A stretch of DNA of 64,000 nucleotides from Albugo candida (GCA_040437565.1 JBDOQK010000063.1:1-64000), one strand, 5' to 3'. Shown: positions 36,025 to 47,037, counted from the stretch's first letter. Made by a program: numbers and translations. The notes: a model not told the origin generated them from the letters alone.

Positions 36025-36040
36025 ATTGCCAAGATGCTAT

Positions 36041-36379
36041 TCAGCATCCAAAATCATCCGCAGAAGCAATCTGATCCCATCGGAGCCAAAAACGCTGCAT
36101 TAAGGATCGATCGATTCTGATGAGAAAACCACTCGTTTTCCCTTTGCGGCCTTCAAAGTCTTTTGTTGAAATAGTAGAGGCAATTGTTATCAGTAGTACA
36201 CGATACACGTAAAGCCATCGTAAACTTTCTGTACATCGAATAGAGGCTTCATATTGCTGTCTCCAATTGAGAAGAGCACGCGTTTTGAACTTTCTCACTT
36301 GTCTAAAGTCAGACTCGAAAGTGGCAAAAGTAATGAGATTACCAACGTGGCTTTTTGCAAAGCGTCTCAGCTGTATCAT
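36041..36379 (-). CDS. Small helical ORF of unknown function, right-arm copy
   Basis: An ATG at 36379 opens 112 codons: MIQLRRFAKSHVGNLITF, RKFKTRALLNWRQQYEAS, and LMQRFWLRWDQIASADDFGC. It is basic, Trp- and Arg-rich and predicted helical, with W-centred motifs recalling SFI1/IQ-type helices, but no family can be claimed. The left-arm counterpart (9950-10140) is broken, so this is the rare case where the right copy is the longer one. Its 3' end lies only 12 bases from the Gypsy target duplication, so it may be truncated there. Confidence 0.4.
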   Translation of the reverse strand: MIQLRRFAKSHVGNLITFATFESDFRQVRKFKTRALLNWRQQYEASIRCTESLRWLYVYRVLLITIASTISTKDFEGRKGKTSGFLIRIDRSLMQRFWLRWDQIASADDFGC

Positions 36380-36703
36380 ATAGAAAAATAAAAGAACACA
36401 TCCGAATCAGCAAACTCGCTCTCTTTTTTGTCTTTGCATCCGCAGGAGGTAATTAGATCAGTTTTTTCTATAGTGCCACAAAGAAACGCTCAGAATTCGA
36501 TGCGATGAAACCGCGCATTGAATCTCATGTATGCAGTCAAGACTCATACGCCTGAAGTACGCCGTTTTTCCTCTGTCATTGGCAAAAGAGACTCAATTCT
36601 TGGCACTTTGGCCACTCGGATGTCACCAACCTTTCAGACCTTCTAGAGTCCTTTTGCTTGCTTTGTTGATTTTTAAATACAGAGCAATCATACATCAGGA
36701 ACG

Positions 36704-37190
36704 ATGACGCAAGTCGGTACAGACGTCCTAAATGTGTCCATCACAAGCGCTGTGATGGTCAAACCGTCCACATTGTGTACAATCCGAGCGGAGTATACAG
36801 AGTGCGGCCGCGTATGGCACACACAGCGCATATTTAGGGAATTCCAAGGGTTATGAGATCGTTTGTTGGAGCTGTTGGAAGCTGCAGAGTATATTTTTCC
36901 GTGAACGCCTTTATGCATTGAATCAGTTTTTGCATCGTGTCTTAGTCTTACTTCCCCATATTCGACGAAAAGGCCATGTCGCGACGTATTTTGGCATGTG
37001 TTTCATGTTCGAGTCGTTTCTAGGAAGGCGCAACAGTCTCACTAAGACGAAAGCTTCAAAAAAGGTATGGTGGTTCCAATGTCTGTATGTAAAGGATTTG
37101 GTGCGTCCTGAGAGTGTTATTGCAGTCGCCAAAGTGACTGCGAGCGATGATTGTGACGCAAACGCGCACAAGCTGTGTAGAAGCTGAAAA
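36704..37190 (+). pseudogene. PX-domain-like protein, right-arm copy, broken
   Basis: Inverted partner of 8910-9629. The ATG at 36704 gives TQVGTDVLNVSITSAVMVKP, then IRAEYTECGRVWHTQR, but an in-frame stop follows at REFQGL, and about 100 codons present in the left copy are missing near 36890. Homology resumes with RRKGHVATYFGMCFMFESFL to about 37190. Divergent from the helical ORF, as in the left arm. Confidence 0.75.
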
Positions 37191-37599
37191 AAAGAATACA
37201 AAAACTTCTTCCCAGGGCATTCTCACACTCCATATAACGACAGAAGATCACACACTCCTCGGAACGAATGATTTGAAGAGAAGGCTATCAAGCGTCTGAG
37301 AAGGACGCACGCACCACTCAATACACTTAAACAAGGTATCTATCCTGGATGAGTTCCATCGCACCCTTACTGAGGCTTTCGAACGGTAGTCAATGAGCTG
37401 GTCTCCATCGACACAGAATTTCAGCTACATTTCCATCACTACGGATCTCACGAGCTGCCATTGCCTGCTATTTTTCAATGTCGCTTGAATGTGTGTGGGA
37501 ATTGGGGCAAATAACTGTCTAAGTGAGCTCGATATCTCCATTTCTTAATTTGCCGGACACTAAGTAACCCGCTAATTTAGTAAAAACACCTCGAAAAAT

Positions 37600-38960
37600 C
37601 AACTTTTTTCAACTCTTTCCTCTCGAAAACAATGGTTCAAGTCGACATATCGACACAACCCAGGGGGCTAGCGTCCACTTGTAGTGACGTGGCAACCCTC
37701 ATGAGTCACCCAGTACTGGGTGATTTCATGATTGTTGATGAATCGTCACCCCTTTGTGATGACGTGGAAAGTACCCGCACCCCCAGTGTGACGGTACAGG
37801 GTAATACCGGTACTACCGGTGTAGGATATGGTACCGGTGGTACATGTGGTACTGTCGTTGCCTCGTCACAGGGGGCCCAAAGGATACTGCAACTGCAAGT
37901 GTGGACGGCACCAAAAGTCCCACTCTTGCTGACATTATCAAGTCGCAGGAGTCCTTGCGTAAGGACCAGGCTAGAGCTCGGGCAAAATTTCGCGTGGAGC
38001 TCCCACAGCCGAAAGCCTCGGATATCGAGGCCATACTGCAGCTATGTGCTGATGGGGAACATCCGGATGGGTCAGTTTTGTCTGCGAAATTGGAAGCAGC
38101 AAGACCTTTCCAAATCCGGAACGCAACATTCCCAGTGGTCTTGGAGACGGACCATTCCTTGACCCGTACTCCAAATGGGAAAATTTTATCCTCTCTGATG
38201 CGAGACCACGGTAATCCGGTTTTTTAAAGTTTACTGGAGAGCCGTTCCATCGCTCAGGTGTCCAAAATGCTTGGGGGCAACATCAAGGTGATGGTCACCA
38301 CTGCGGATGCCTGCCAAAAATTGGAGTGTCAGCCGGTGACTATCCTTGGGGAAAAGTACTTTTTTGGGAGTTTGATACTCCTGAAACAAAATACTACCTC
38401 GATGTTTTCGGCGTAGGCGTGGAGAAGGAGCGGAACAACGAAATCCGCTCTCTTTACAACCTCGGGTGTCAAGTGGTATATGACACTTTCGGGAGGCGAT
38501 TCCCACTAAGAAAGTGGTGATGTCAACTTGGCGAGTTTACTTTGGTTGTTTGACGTGCCCCAACAACTGGTTGAAGTTGGTAAAGTGATTGAACAAATCA
38601 CTTACGACAAACAACTTTACCCAGTAAGGTGAAAAATGCTCCAGTTCCGACGGAACGACCACGTTTCGGTCAACGTGGCTCTTATTGCTTGGAATTGGGT
38701 GCTACATCAACCCCGGGAGCACGGCAACACCAAAGCAAGCAAAACAATCAAAAACAACGCAAAAATCAATCTGCAACTCAGATTCACAACACCCAAAAAC
38801 AACAAAAGAACCAGANNNNNNNNNNNNNNNNNNNNNNNNNNNNNNNNNNNNNNNNNNNNNNNNNNNNNNNNNNNNNNNNNNNNNNNNNNNNNNNNNNNNN
38901 NNNNNNNNNNNNNNNCTCGCAACGAGGGACATATTATCATCTCTCACAGGTATTTTGTGA
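37600..38960 (+). mobile_element. Retroelement ORF1/gag-like fragment, probably non-LTR
   Basis: Plus-strand coding-like sequence without a left-arm counterpart. It has a Thr/Gly-rich start (about 37632-37870), a helical part (PTLADIIKSQESLRKDQARA, about 37917) and a compact domain with YYLDVFGVGVEKERNNEI (about 38390-38440), then a Gln/Asn/Lys-rich basic tail running into the gap at 38816. This plan suits the first ORF of a LINE-type element, but I could not exclude an LTR-type gag. It is degraded, and no reverse transcriptase is seen with it in the window. Confidence 0.4.
38816..38915. other. Assembly gap (100 N)
   Basis: No repeated flanks; interrupts the ORF1-like fragment, so the rest of that element may be missing. 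Confidence 0.9.
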
Positions 38961-39482
38961 AACGTTTTTATATGTATACATGTTATTCAGGATAGCCTAG
39001 GCAACTAGAGAAGTCAGTTATTCTAATTCTAGTAATATAAACACCTTCAACTGAGCTGGATATCTGACACCAGACAAACGCATTTGACGAGACGAATAAT
39101 ACGTTGTCTTTTGTGTATAATTTTTGATTGCAAAAATTCCTTCGCAAGTCTTTACCTCTCGTTTTTCCATACAAATGAAGAGATGCAACAGACTGTACTC
39201 TCTCTGATAGAAGTAATATCAACTCCAAGACTCCATACTGCGTCACTAACTGTTCTCGGTCGATATCAAACCCAGATAATCCTCTTTGATCGTTATAGTC
39301 GCATTTTACACAAATTGCTGTCAATTTATTCTTTTCACTCTAGCAGAAGGAATCTGTCTCACTTACGATCTCGTGACGTCGATACTGACGCCCATAATAC
39401 GAAGTCGAGCTCCACAACTTTTTCGTATCTCTACTTCTCAATCATCGGATATCCACGCGTTGTTCTCGTGATCGTACCTATT

Positions 39483-39582
39483 NNNNNNNNNNNNNNNNNN
39501 NNNNNNNNNNNNNNNNNNNNNNNNNNNNNNNNNNNNNNNNNNNNNNNNNNNNNNNNNNNNNNNNNNNNNNNNNNNNNNNNNN
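39483..39582. other. Assembly gap (100 N) with repeated flanks
   Basis: About 403 bases (39080-39482) recur at 39583-39985. Contig overlap. Confidence 0.95.
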
Positions 39583-39868
39583 GCATTTGACGAGACGAAT
39601 AATACGTTGTCTTTTGTGTATAATTTTTGATTGCAAAAATTCCTTCGCAAGTCTTTACCTCTCGTTTTTCCATACAAATGAAGAGATGCAACAGACTGTA
39701 CTCTCTCTGATAGAAGTAATATCAACTCCAAGACTCCATACTGCGTCACTAACTGTTCTCGGTCGATATCAAACCCAGATAATCCTCTTTGATCGTTATA
39801 GTCGCATTTTACACAAATTGCTGTCAATTTATTCTTTTCACTCTAGCAGAAGGAATCTGTCTCACTTA

Positions 39869-40025
39869 CGATCTCGTGACGTCGATACTGACGCCCATAA
39901 TACGAAGTCGAGCTCCACAACTTTTTCGTATCTCTACTTCTCAATCATCGGATATCCACGCGTTGTTCTCGTGATCGTACCTATTGTTCAAGTCAGTCGG
40001 CATCGCGTGTCGCGATACGAATTTG
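39869..40025 (-). pseudogene. RPB7 3' fragment, right-arm copy
   Basis: Inverted match to RPB7 8165-8330, covering VFVSRHAMPTDLN-type sequence to the exon-end at the GTAAGT donor. It is followed (39090-39340 and its gap repeat) by the RPB7 3' flank. The rest of the gene is displaced to 41805-42026 by an insertion, so this copy is dead. Confidence 0.85.
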
Positions 40026-40854
40026 GGCCTGGTCGATAATGCACAATGCGCTCTGCCAAAATACATGGTATCTCGAAAGAAAGCGATTCATGAGAGCGAA
40101 GGAGAGAGTGTACCCCACACCATAAAATGAGTCAGAAAGTTCAGAAAGAAAGTTAGACTCGTTGTATAGGGTTTGAAGAGTAGAGTAAAACAATTTCAAT
40201 ACAATCTGTGAATTTTTGGAGAATTTCCAGAATCTCAAAAGCGAACTATTATCTCACTACTGACTAAGGCCATAATGTAAATCCATCCAATCATATACAA
40301 AATAGATTAAAAACTAACTGAACTTTTTCTTTATTTTAACCAAACTTGGAATTAGTGCACGTATGGTCGTACCTATCGGGTCTATGAATCATCAAGTATA
40401 CAAATTCGTATACGAACCGATCAAACTTCTCATTGTGTATATTTTGATAGCTTTCATTTCTACGGAACGATCACATCGAAATTGTTGAGCAAGGTCACCA
40501 CTTTGAAGACGNNNNNNNNNNNNNNNNNNNNNNNNNNNNNNNNNNNNNNNNNNNNNNNNNNNNNNNNNNNNNNNNNNNNNNNNNNNNNNNNNNNNNNNNN
40601 NNNNNNNNNNNTCGTACCTATCGGGTCTATGAATCATCAAGTATACAAATTCGTATACGAACCGATCAAACTTCTCATTGTGTATATTTTGATAGCTTTC
40701 ATTTCTACGGAACGATCACATCGAAATTGTTGAGCAAGGTCACCACTTTGAAGACGCGATGGTATGGTTTGCCTCTTAAACGAAGTATGTCCAGGCGCTG
40801 AACACAATTGAAGAATAATTCCAAAAATGGATCCCACCGCATCTATCCACCTCA
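40026..40854. other. Insert of unknown origin, AT-rich
   Basis: First part of the block that splits the RPB7 copy. No gene recognised. It contains a contig-overlap gap (40512-40611; 40370-40511 repeats as 40612-40753). Given the mitochondrial-type rRNA next to it, part of it may also be organellar. Confidence 0.4.
40512..40611. other. Assembly gap (100 N) with repeated flanks
   Basis: About 142 bases repeat on both sides. Contig overlap. Confidence 0.95.
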
Positions 40855-41220
40855 GAACTGTGACCCGCTGGATGAAGTTACTTGGCCTTTGCTATTCAAA
40901 GGTGAAGAAAGGCATGTACGTTGATGGCCATGAACGAACTTACCAAGCCTACAATCTTTAGCTGGTTTGAAAGAACGATCAGCCACATTGGGACTGAGAA
41001 ACGGCCCAAACTTTTAAAAAAAAGGCAGCAGTGAGGAATTTTGGACAATGAGCGAAAGTTTGATCCAGCAATACCAAGTGAGTGAAGAAGGCTAAATAGG
41101 TTATAAAACTCTATCGTTAAGGAGGAAAATGACAGTACTTAAAGAAGAAGTTCTGGCTAATACCCGTGCCAGCAGTCGCGGTAATACGGGAAATTGAGAG
41201 AAGAATGTAGATATCAATTT
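40855..41220 (+). pseudogene. Mitochondrial-type SSU rRNA fragment (NUMT)
   Basis: Clear 16S-like rRNA landmarks in the right order: TAGCTGGTTTGAAAGAACGA and TCAGCCACATTGGGACTGAG (about E. coli 260-325), GGCAGCAGTGAGGAATTTTGG (the 340-360 region), GTGAGTGAAGAAGGC, and GTGCCAGCAGTCGCGGTAAT (the 530 loop). It covers roughly one quarter of the gene and degrades after 41200, though GTAGATATCAAT near 41210 may be a further piece. AT-rich changes suit a mitochondrial rather than bacterial source. It lies inside a nuclear gene copy next to nuclear kinase sequence, so it is a nuclear insertion of organellar DNA, not a working rRNA. Confidence 0.85.
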
Positions 41221-41534
41221 ACGTCAAATTGGAGAATAGGTTCAAAGAAATCTATGAGTCGAAAGATATCATGACAACGTGTCATAAGACGATCGGGGTA
41301 TTCATTGCATAATAGATCAAGAATTGCTCAAAAAGGCATCATATCCGCTCGTCTTCTATAAAATGTTTCTTAATGAATGGGAAAAGACAGTTCTTTTGTC
41401 AATGACGTACCCTATGTGACCATGTTCTTCAATTGCATCCGACAGAAGTATCTCATGAATTGAATGGACATGATGACGATCTCGAGTATCTTGCCAGCAT
41501 TTTCCGAGCTGCAGTAGTAGAAGATGAAGATTTT

Positions 41535-41793
41535 CATCCTGGACAAATGATAAAACAGCTCACCTCCAGGGCAGTAATCGAGCACAAAGTACAGCCTCCT
41601 CGGCGTTTGAAATGCATAATGCAGCCCAACAATAAACGGATGCTTTGTATACCCCAAAACTCGTCGTTCTGTTCGTGTATGTTCGACCTGCTTCCTCTTC
41701 ATAATATTCTCCTTTGATAATATTTTCATTGCATACAGCTTTTTCGTATCTCGATGCCCCACCAGCACAACGATTCCAAAGGACCCTATACTT
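41535..41793 (-). pseudogene. AGC-type protein kinase fragment
   Basis: About 80 codons of an AGC kinase N-lobe: the glycine loop GSFGIVVLVGHRDTKKLYAM with the catalytic Lys following, SKENIMKRKQVEHTRTERRV (helix C), KHPFIVGLHYAFQT, and LYFVLDYCPGGELFYHLSRM. It ends before the catalytic loop, and neither end joins a plausible exon. S6K/PKB-like by sequence and different from the kinase at 52080. It was carried in with the rRNA block and is not functional. Confidence 0.8.
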
Positions 41794-41804
41794 GGACTGT
41801 TACC

Positions 41805-42026
41805 ATATCGGCGTACCCTGAACTGTTCTGGATAACGCCTCTACCGATGTCATCATCCTTCATCGCGCACTTGTGTCACTGTTATAACGTAACCATATTA
41901 GCCCATTGATGTACCCTCTACTTCCTCAATGAGATGCAGTCGAATGATATCGTGCAGTTTGGGACCAAAGTGCATGGGATGCAAAAGCAGGTCGCGAGAC
42001 AACTTCTTAAGAAGAACAACTTCACC
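41805..42026 (-). pseudogene. RPB7 5' fragment, right-arm copy
   Basis: Inverted match to RPB7 7845-8042; the start codon is changed (TTG in place of ATG near 42024) and homology stops at the inserted block. About 120 bases of RPB7 between this and the other fragment are missing. Confidence 0.85.
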
Positions 42027-42109
42027 AGATACCCACTAGCGGTAGCACAGTTGATGTATCGAATTCGGCGCTTATACCAGTGGATCCATTGACAATATTG
42101 TAATATCTT

Positions 42110-42313
42110 GATACTTATTGGGATACATGGAGACGTAATTTGCAGTCGTGGCAATTCCACTTCCCAGCCGATTGTTCAATGAGACCAACACACTCAAAGT
42201 GAAACCATTCAAAGCGGCAATCGTCATTATCACAGCCGACCATTTGTCCGAATGAAACGCGTCGACAATGACAATAAACGGGTTCATTTGGGTCAATCGC
42301 TGACTCATCTTGT
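42110..42313 (-). pseudogene. ING PHD finger, right-arm copy
   Basis: Matches 7555-7746. The frame is open through the PHD finger ([29 protein letters not shown]) with Tyr changed to Asn before the last Cys pair. The N-terminal part falls into the gap, so whether the gene is whole cannot be told; its neighbours in this arm are broken. Confidence 0.65.
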
Positions 42314-42413
42314 NNNNNNNNNNNNNNNNNNNNNNNNNNNNNNNNNNNNNNNNNNNNNNNNNNNNNNNNNNNNNNNNNNNNNNNNNNNNNNNNNNNNNNN
42401 NNNNNNNNNNNNN
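42314..42413. other. Assembly gap (100 N)
   Basis: No repeated flanks. Lies at the same place relative to the PHD finger as the gap at 7351-7450 in the left arm. Confidence 0.9.
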
Positions 42414-42710
42414 CCGATAACAAATCAAATGCGAAAGAATGCTGGTCTTTCCATACTTTGAGACTCTCTGGAGAATCAGAACCGACTCCGTATACACGAA
42501 ATCCATCCTTTTGTATCGCGTCAATAATAGTGTTGAAAGCCTTGGCTTGTGTGGTACAGCCCGGCGTGGGAACATGAAATATGTTCCTTCGCGGTCACGG
42601 ACATCGCGAAACGAAGTGTTTTTTGAAGTGTTCGAGACGACTTTGGCAGATACAGAGCCCACAATTGATGCCGGTGAACCACTTGGATCATGAGATGAAG
42701 TCGACATCAT
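42414..42710 (-). pseudogene. Peroxiredoxin (PrxQ/BCP) piece
   Basis: Peroxiredoxin sequence on the minus strand: TPGCTTQAKAF (active site, about 42560), IDAIQKDGFRVYGVGSDSPE and SLKVWKDQHSFAFDLLS, running into the gap. The stretch upstream (YFMFP) is in another frame from the active site, so one frameshift or a sequence error is present. It differs from 7035-7350 (PGCTKQACG followed by an intron), so it is either a second, paralogous domain of one two-domain gene or another gene. Confidence 0.7.
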
Positions 42711-44880
42711 GAGGTTGATCTTACTTGGTTGCCTCGGTCGTGCTCCTCAGATAGCACAATACACGTACAACTATTGATCCGGATGTCAACAATATTGGTA
42801 ATCATTGATTACTCCACATTTAAGCATATTGGTACGAGATGTTCGACTTCTGTAATTGGTGGTGTTGCAAAGTATCTGGTGCCAGAATTTTGACTGAGAT
42901 TACAAACGGTGTAATCGGCTCGTCGTAAAGAGGAATGATGATCTCGAAGCTTACAACGGGAGAGCACAAGCTAGAAATATGTCATCAAATTTTTGGAGCA
43001 TTTTGCGATTGAAAATCTTGCTGCGCAACAAGGACGTCAATACTACGTAGAACTATCAGTCTTGATCCAGTAGCACACATGTGGGAGCCTAAATGTATGT
43101 TGTTAGATTTGTTATGGTGGACACACAAGACCGCACATTTCGAATGTATTAATAAAGCTTTGAGTCTCAAAGCATCCAAGATCATTCATCCAGCTACTGC
43201 AGCCATTAAAAGCACTCCACGATTGATCCCATCATTTGTTCACAACCAAGAACAACCGCAACACCGTTTTGTGAAGCAAGGAGAAGAAAAGTTCTTCTTC
43301 ACCTTTCCGACAATAGCATCTCTCGGAANNNNNNNNNNNNNNNNNNNNNNNNNNNNNNNNNNNNNNNNNNNNNNNNNNNNNNNNNNNNNNNNNNNNNNNN
43401 NNNNNNNNNNNNNNNNNNNNNNNNNNNNCTCAAAGCATCCAAGATCATTCATCCAGCTACTGCAGCCATTAAAAGCACTCCACGATTGATCCCATCATTT
43501 GTTCACAACCAAGAACAACCGCAACACCGTTTTGTGAAGCAAGGAGAAGAAAACTTTTCTTCACCTTTCCGACAATAGCATCTCTCGGAAACTGTTCAGA
43601 ATCCTCCCCAAGCAACGAGTAGCCACACGATGTTTACAAATTAGCCATTCTGGCAATCGACAGGACGTTATGGTTACATGAAAACATGCCAAGCACTTGC
43701 CACTTTTACTTTCTCTACAAGATCTGTAGTTCCTTCTAGTCTCTCAGATGCTGCCAGTTCGTTCTCGGTTCTAGTTTTCGAATGTTATCCATTCTGACAT
43801 TGCGTTATTCACAGCTTTCGTGTAAAGCGGCGTGAAGATCAATGTGTCATTTATGATGCGAGCAAAAATACTCACAAAGCTGTTCGCGACTTGGGATCAG
43901 CTTTTCTCTTCCCATCCACGTTGTGCATTGCATAGGCTGATGTGCCCACGGTATGGATGGCATGGAAGTACTATCAAGTAACCAAAGTACAGGCAGTCAC
44001 GATGCTGTCTGTGTCAATGTTGACCGCGTCACCAATTCCCGTACTCTAGTAATATATGTTTCGTTAATGGACACTTTGGGTACTTTCGAAAGGAGTGTTA
44101 CGATTTGAACAAAAGCATAAAAAAGTGCTTGATCCTTACTGAAAGCAACTATCGTTTGGAGCTCATTCTGGATCATTATTGCGGGTACCGCAACGGCAAC
44201 CGAAACTGCAACCTCAGCCGATCCCTTATAGCGTGGCCAACATCAATTTGGGGAAGCCGCTCTCGTTGGCACTTGTTACATACAGGATGGTCTCGGTTAT
44301 TATGAACTATAGCAGGTACTTCATATAACTGCGTAATTATTATGTACGATCGTTTTGACATTCAGACGAATCAAACAAAAGTCGACATCTTCAGCTTAGG
44401 TACGTATCTATCAGCTTGTTAGGTTTTTGAAATAGAGATAATCTTAGTACACAAGATGTCGCAGAGGATAGCGCGATCAAACCACATAGTCTACAAAAAG
44501 TACGCTATCTAATGAAGAAATCGTTACCAGCATATAAGGTTTCGCAGACGTACGAAAGTTGCGGGTTACAAAATACTATTTATAATCCTCATTTTGGCGG
44601 TTCCGTATTTGAAATTCAAGCTTCTACAAAAATAAAAGTTACCCCTGTATAAAATGTATGAGGTGGCACGCGTTATCGACATCTTTGCGTCTCGATTCCA
44701 CGTTAAAGGTGCACTTTGACGTTGCATTTCTCGTTGCATTTCTCGTTGTACATATGCAACAAGTACGGATCTGTAAACATAAAAGCCCTTAGCCTAACAT
44801 TTGTAGGCAAAGAACGTCGTTGCGAGTTTAATTACCATGCAATCTCATCATAATTGAAAATTCGATTCGGAGCACAAAAG
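42711..44880. other. 2.2 kb without a supported gene
   Basis: Flank outside the palindrome. The longest frame (43079-43328 plus) is unrecognised and abuts a contig-overlap gap. A plus frame near 44180-44300 is also unrecognised. The last 200 bases are the promoter of the pepsin-like gene. Confidence 0.4.
43329..43428. other. Assembly gap (100 N) with repeated flanks
   Basis: 43171-43328 recurs at 43429-43588 with one or two base differences. Contig overlap. Confidence 0.95.
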
Positions 44881-45933
44881 ATGAAAACGCTATTTCTGAA
44901 ACGAACTTACGCTTTTGGTGCGATTGGAGTGTTTTCAACGCGCGATTCAACTCTGCTCGCCGAACATGTGACTCTGATCCGTACGCCATCCAAATTGCAC
45001 GAAGGATTTCAAAGAGGATTACAAGTTACTATAAACCCCCCTTTACATCTTTCGGAGACCAACGAAGCCGATGCAAATCAGCAGTACACTGTGAAGCTTG
45101 TCATGAACGGTGGCTCAACGGAAGACATACCATCGAAATTGATCACGCAACTTGGAGGCGAATTGAATCGAATACGTAAGCTGCCGTATTCTAATACTAA
45201 GTTTTCGCGTTCAAGTCATTTGAAAGAGCCTTTCCAGCTTACTGTTCACGATCACACCCAGTGGGAAGAAAAACGAGAATCTTTATTGCAGTGGATCAAA
45301 ATAAAGGAGCATCACACATCCCCTACATACTTTGTTGACCCGGAAGCCTATATTAAAAAATTTCCTGGAAAGTACACTTTTCGATGGGATGAAGGTATGG
45401 ACAATCCATGTCTTTATTTCGGCTATCATTTGAAAAACCAAGACCAATTTTTCGCAGAGGAAAAACTAAAAAATTCAGAAATTGCATTTCTTTCTCAGAA
45501 ATATAAAGATGACGTGACATTTAACCCCGGCAGCGAAGCCATTAGAATTCCAAAGTTGACGCATGAATCACTAGAAAAGTCTCTTACATCGCATGGCTTC
45601 AAGAAGCTGGTCGACGGTCGCTTGAGCGGATCATGTACGGGTCTTAAAAAAGTGTTTGATGAGAAAGATGTTACTTCGAATTTCGTTATTAAGATAAGTA
45701 ACGTTGAACGTCAAGATATAATGTTGGAGAGAGACGACTATATCCAGGAAGAGGAAGAAACCTGCTTCGTCGATCTCGTTGTGAGCTCTGAAGGCACCGT
45801 ACTGGGTATCAACACGTTGAAGGAATTTGCATTTTGCATCGATACAAGCGGGGGAATGAAGAAGTACAACTTTGAGCCTGCATCCCTGCTCTATTCAAAT
45901 CTTGAATTCTCAAGTAAGAAGGTAGCGAGGTAG
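44881..45933 (+). CDS. Secreted pepsin-fold (A1) protein, probable pseudoprotease
   Basis: 350 residues from the ATG at 44881 (an in-frame ATG at 44854 would spoil the signal peptide). The start MKTLFLKRTYAFGAIGVFST is signal-peptide-like. QQYTVKLVMNGGSTEDIP matches the first-lobe catalytic strand, with NGG in place of DTG. VTFNPGSEAIRIP matches the second-lobe strand, with NPG in place of DSG. VLGINTLKEFAFCIDTSGGM matches the C-terminal ILGxxFL..FxVxxD segment, followed by KKYNFEPAS like the usual GFAPA. The single frame is complete with no intron. Paralogous to 11557-12856 and 28974-30001. Lies outside the palindrome. Confidence 0.82.
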   Translation: MKTLFLKRTYAFGAIGVFSTRDSTLLAEHVTLIRTPSKLHEGFQRGLQVTINPPLHLSETNEADANQQYTVKLVMNGGSTEDIPSKLITQLGGELNRIRKLPYSNTKFSRSSHLKEPFQLTVHDHTQWEEKRESLLQWIKIKEHHTSPTYFVDPEAYIKKFPGKYTFRWDEGMDNPCLYFGYHLKNQDQFFAEEKLKNSEIAFLSQKYKDDVTFNPGSEAIRIPKLTHESLEKSLTSHGFKKLVDGRLSGSCTGLKKVFDEKDVTSNFVIKISNVERQDIMLERDDYIQEEEETCFVDLVVSSEGTVLGINTLKEFAFCIDTSGGMKKYNFEPASLLYSNLEFSSKKVAR

Positions 45934-46527
45934 CTTGTCTGCTGAAGAAGATAAAAATCGAAATACACTGCAAAATTGACTTCGTATTCACTATGTCTCT
46001 GAGTTGATAGATTCGTCATTTCTCTGATATAATAGCGAGTGGACACTGAGACAAAAGTCGTTACTAAAAGTGGAGCCTAAAGAATGGAATAACGTATGGC
46101 TTTAATGGCAGAGTAGCTGCATATGAGAGATCTCTATTGCCTTGTCTAATTGACAGAATGAAGCTCACTATTGACCGCAACCGCTTATTGCTCGGATGAC
46201 TTGAGAGCTTCACTTGCTCTTTTTCCCACATGAAAAGACCAGGACGTCGATACCGTGAGTATGAAACTTTGACCGCAAGTGGAGTGAGGCTCGTGTACAT
46301 CGATTATAAACATTACTGTCCTGAGTAGACGCATCCCGTCAAAGCTGCGAGTAAAATCTGACTCCTTTACAAGAGTCTGGGATGTCTTCCATTGAGACTA
46401 GAAATACAATTGCTATAAAAGTGAGACAGTATTGGGGCTATTTATGTATATACTGGTAATTAAAATAGTGTTTGCAATCTTGATACCGAACTTAATATAA
46501 TAACAAAGCGCTGTCACAATTCAACAA
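45934..46527. other. Intergenic region
   Basis: About 590 bases, AT-rich, no supported gene; contains the 3' end of the pepsin-like gene and the promoter of the DUF1764 gene. Confidence 0.45.
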
Positions 46528-47037
46528 ATGGTCGCAACGTCAAACTCATGCCAACAGTCTCACACACAAACAGTTAGTTCCACGAAAAATCGTGCCAAGT
46601 CCAAAAAGCGCAAAGGAAAGGCAACTGAATGTGTAGCACCAGAATCTCAAAGCGAGGAAACCAAGTCCAAAGTCAATGAATTGGACTTACTGTTTGACAC
46701 ATTGCGAACAAACAAGAGAAAAAAGAAAGAATTAAATGTAAAGGAAAGCAACGAGCGCGAGGTCGAATATAAACGCTTGAAAAAAGAAAAAGAACAACTT
46801 AATGAATTCATCAAAACGTTAGAAAGCAACAGTACGTAGTCAATACAATTGATGACGTACACTCACAATTATCCGATAGATGAAAATGTGACAGCGTTGG
46901 GGCACGCGAGCAACCCAAATGTAAAGCCCATTCGATACGATCAAGACGGCCTTCCAATTTACTCGGAAGAAAGTCTTCAAATAAATTGTGGAGGAAACAC
47001 AAACGAGTGTCCATTCGACTGCTGGTGTTGTTTTTAG
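46528..47037 (+). CDS. DUF1764 family protein
   Basis: A conserved eukaryotic protein of unknown function. Exon 1 from ATG 46528 gives a Lys/Glu-rich, probably nuclear protein (NRAKSKKRKGKATE, ELDLLFDTLRTNKRKKKE). A 47-bp intron (GTACGT..GATAG) joins it in frame to NENVTALGHASNPNVKPIRY and the family signature DQDGLPIYSEESLQI, ending in ECPFDCWCCF, the highly conserved Cys tail of DUF1764. About 160 residues. The signature and tail make the family call safe; the role is unknown. Confidence 0.88.

Noticed and set aside
39080-39985. Tandem duplication in the right arm
   Set aside because: Identical flanks of a 100-N gap; assembly overlap.
41161-41200. Functional rRNA gene
   Set aside because: Only about 350 bases of SSU-like sequence with loss of order at the 3' side, embedded in a broken nuclear gene copy; treated as a nuclear insert of organellar DNA.
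43079-43328. Plus ORF of about 80 codons before a gap
   Set aside because: Unrecognised and duplicated only by contig overlap; could be an exon but there is not enough to call it.
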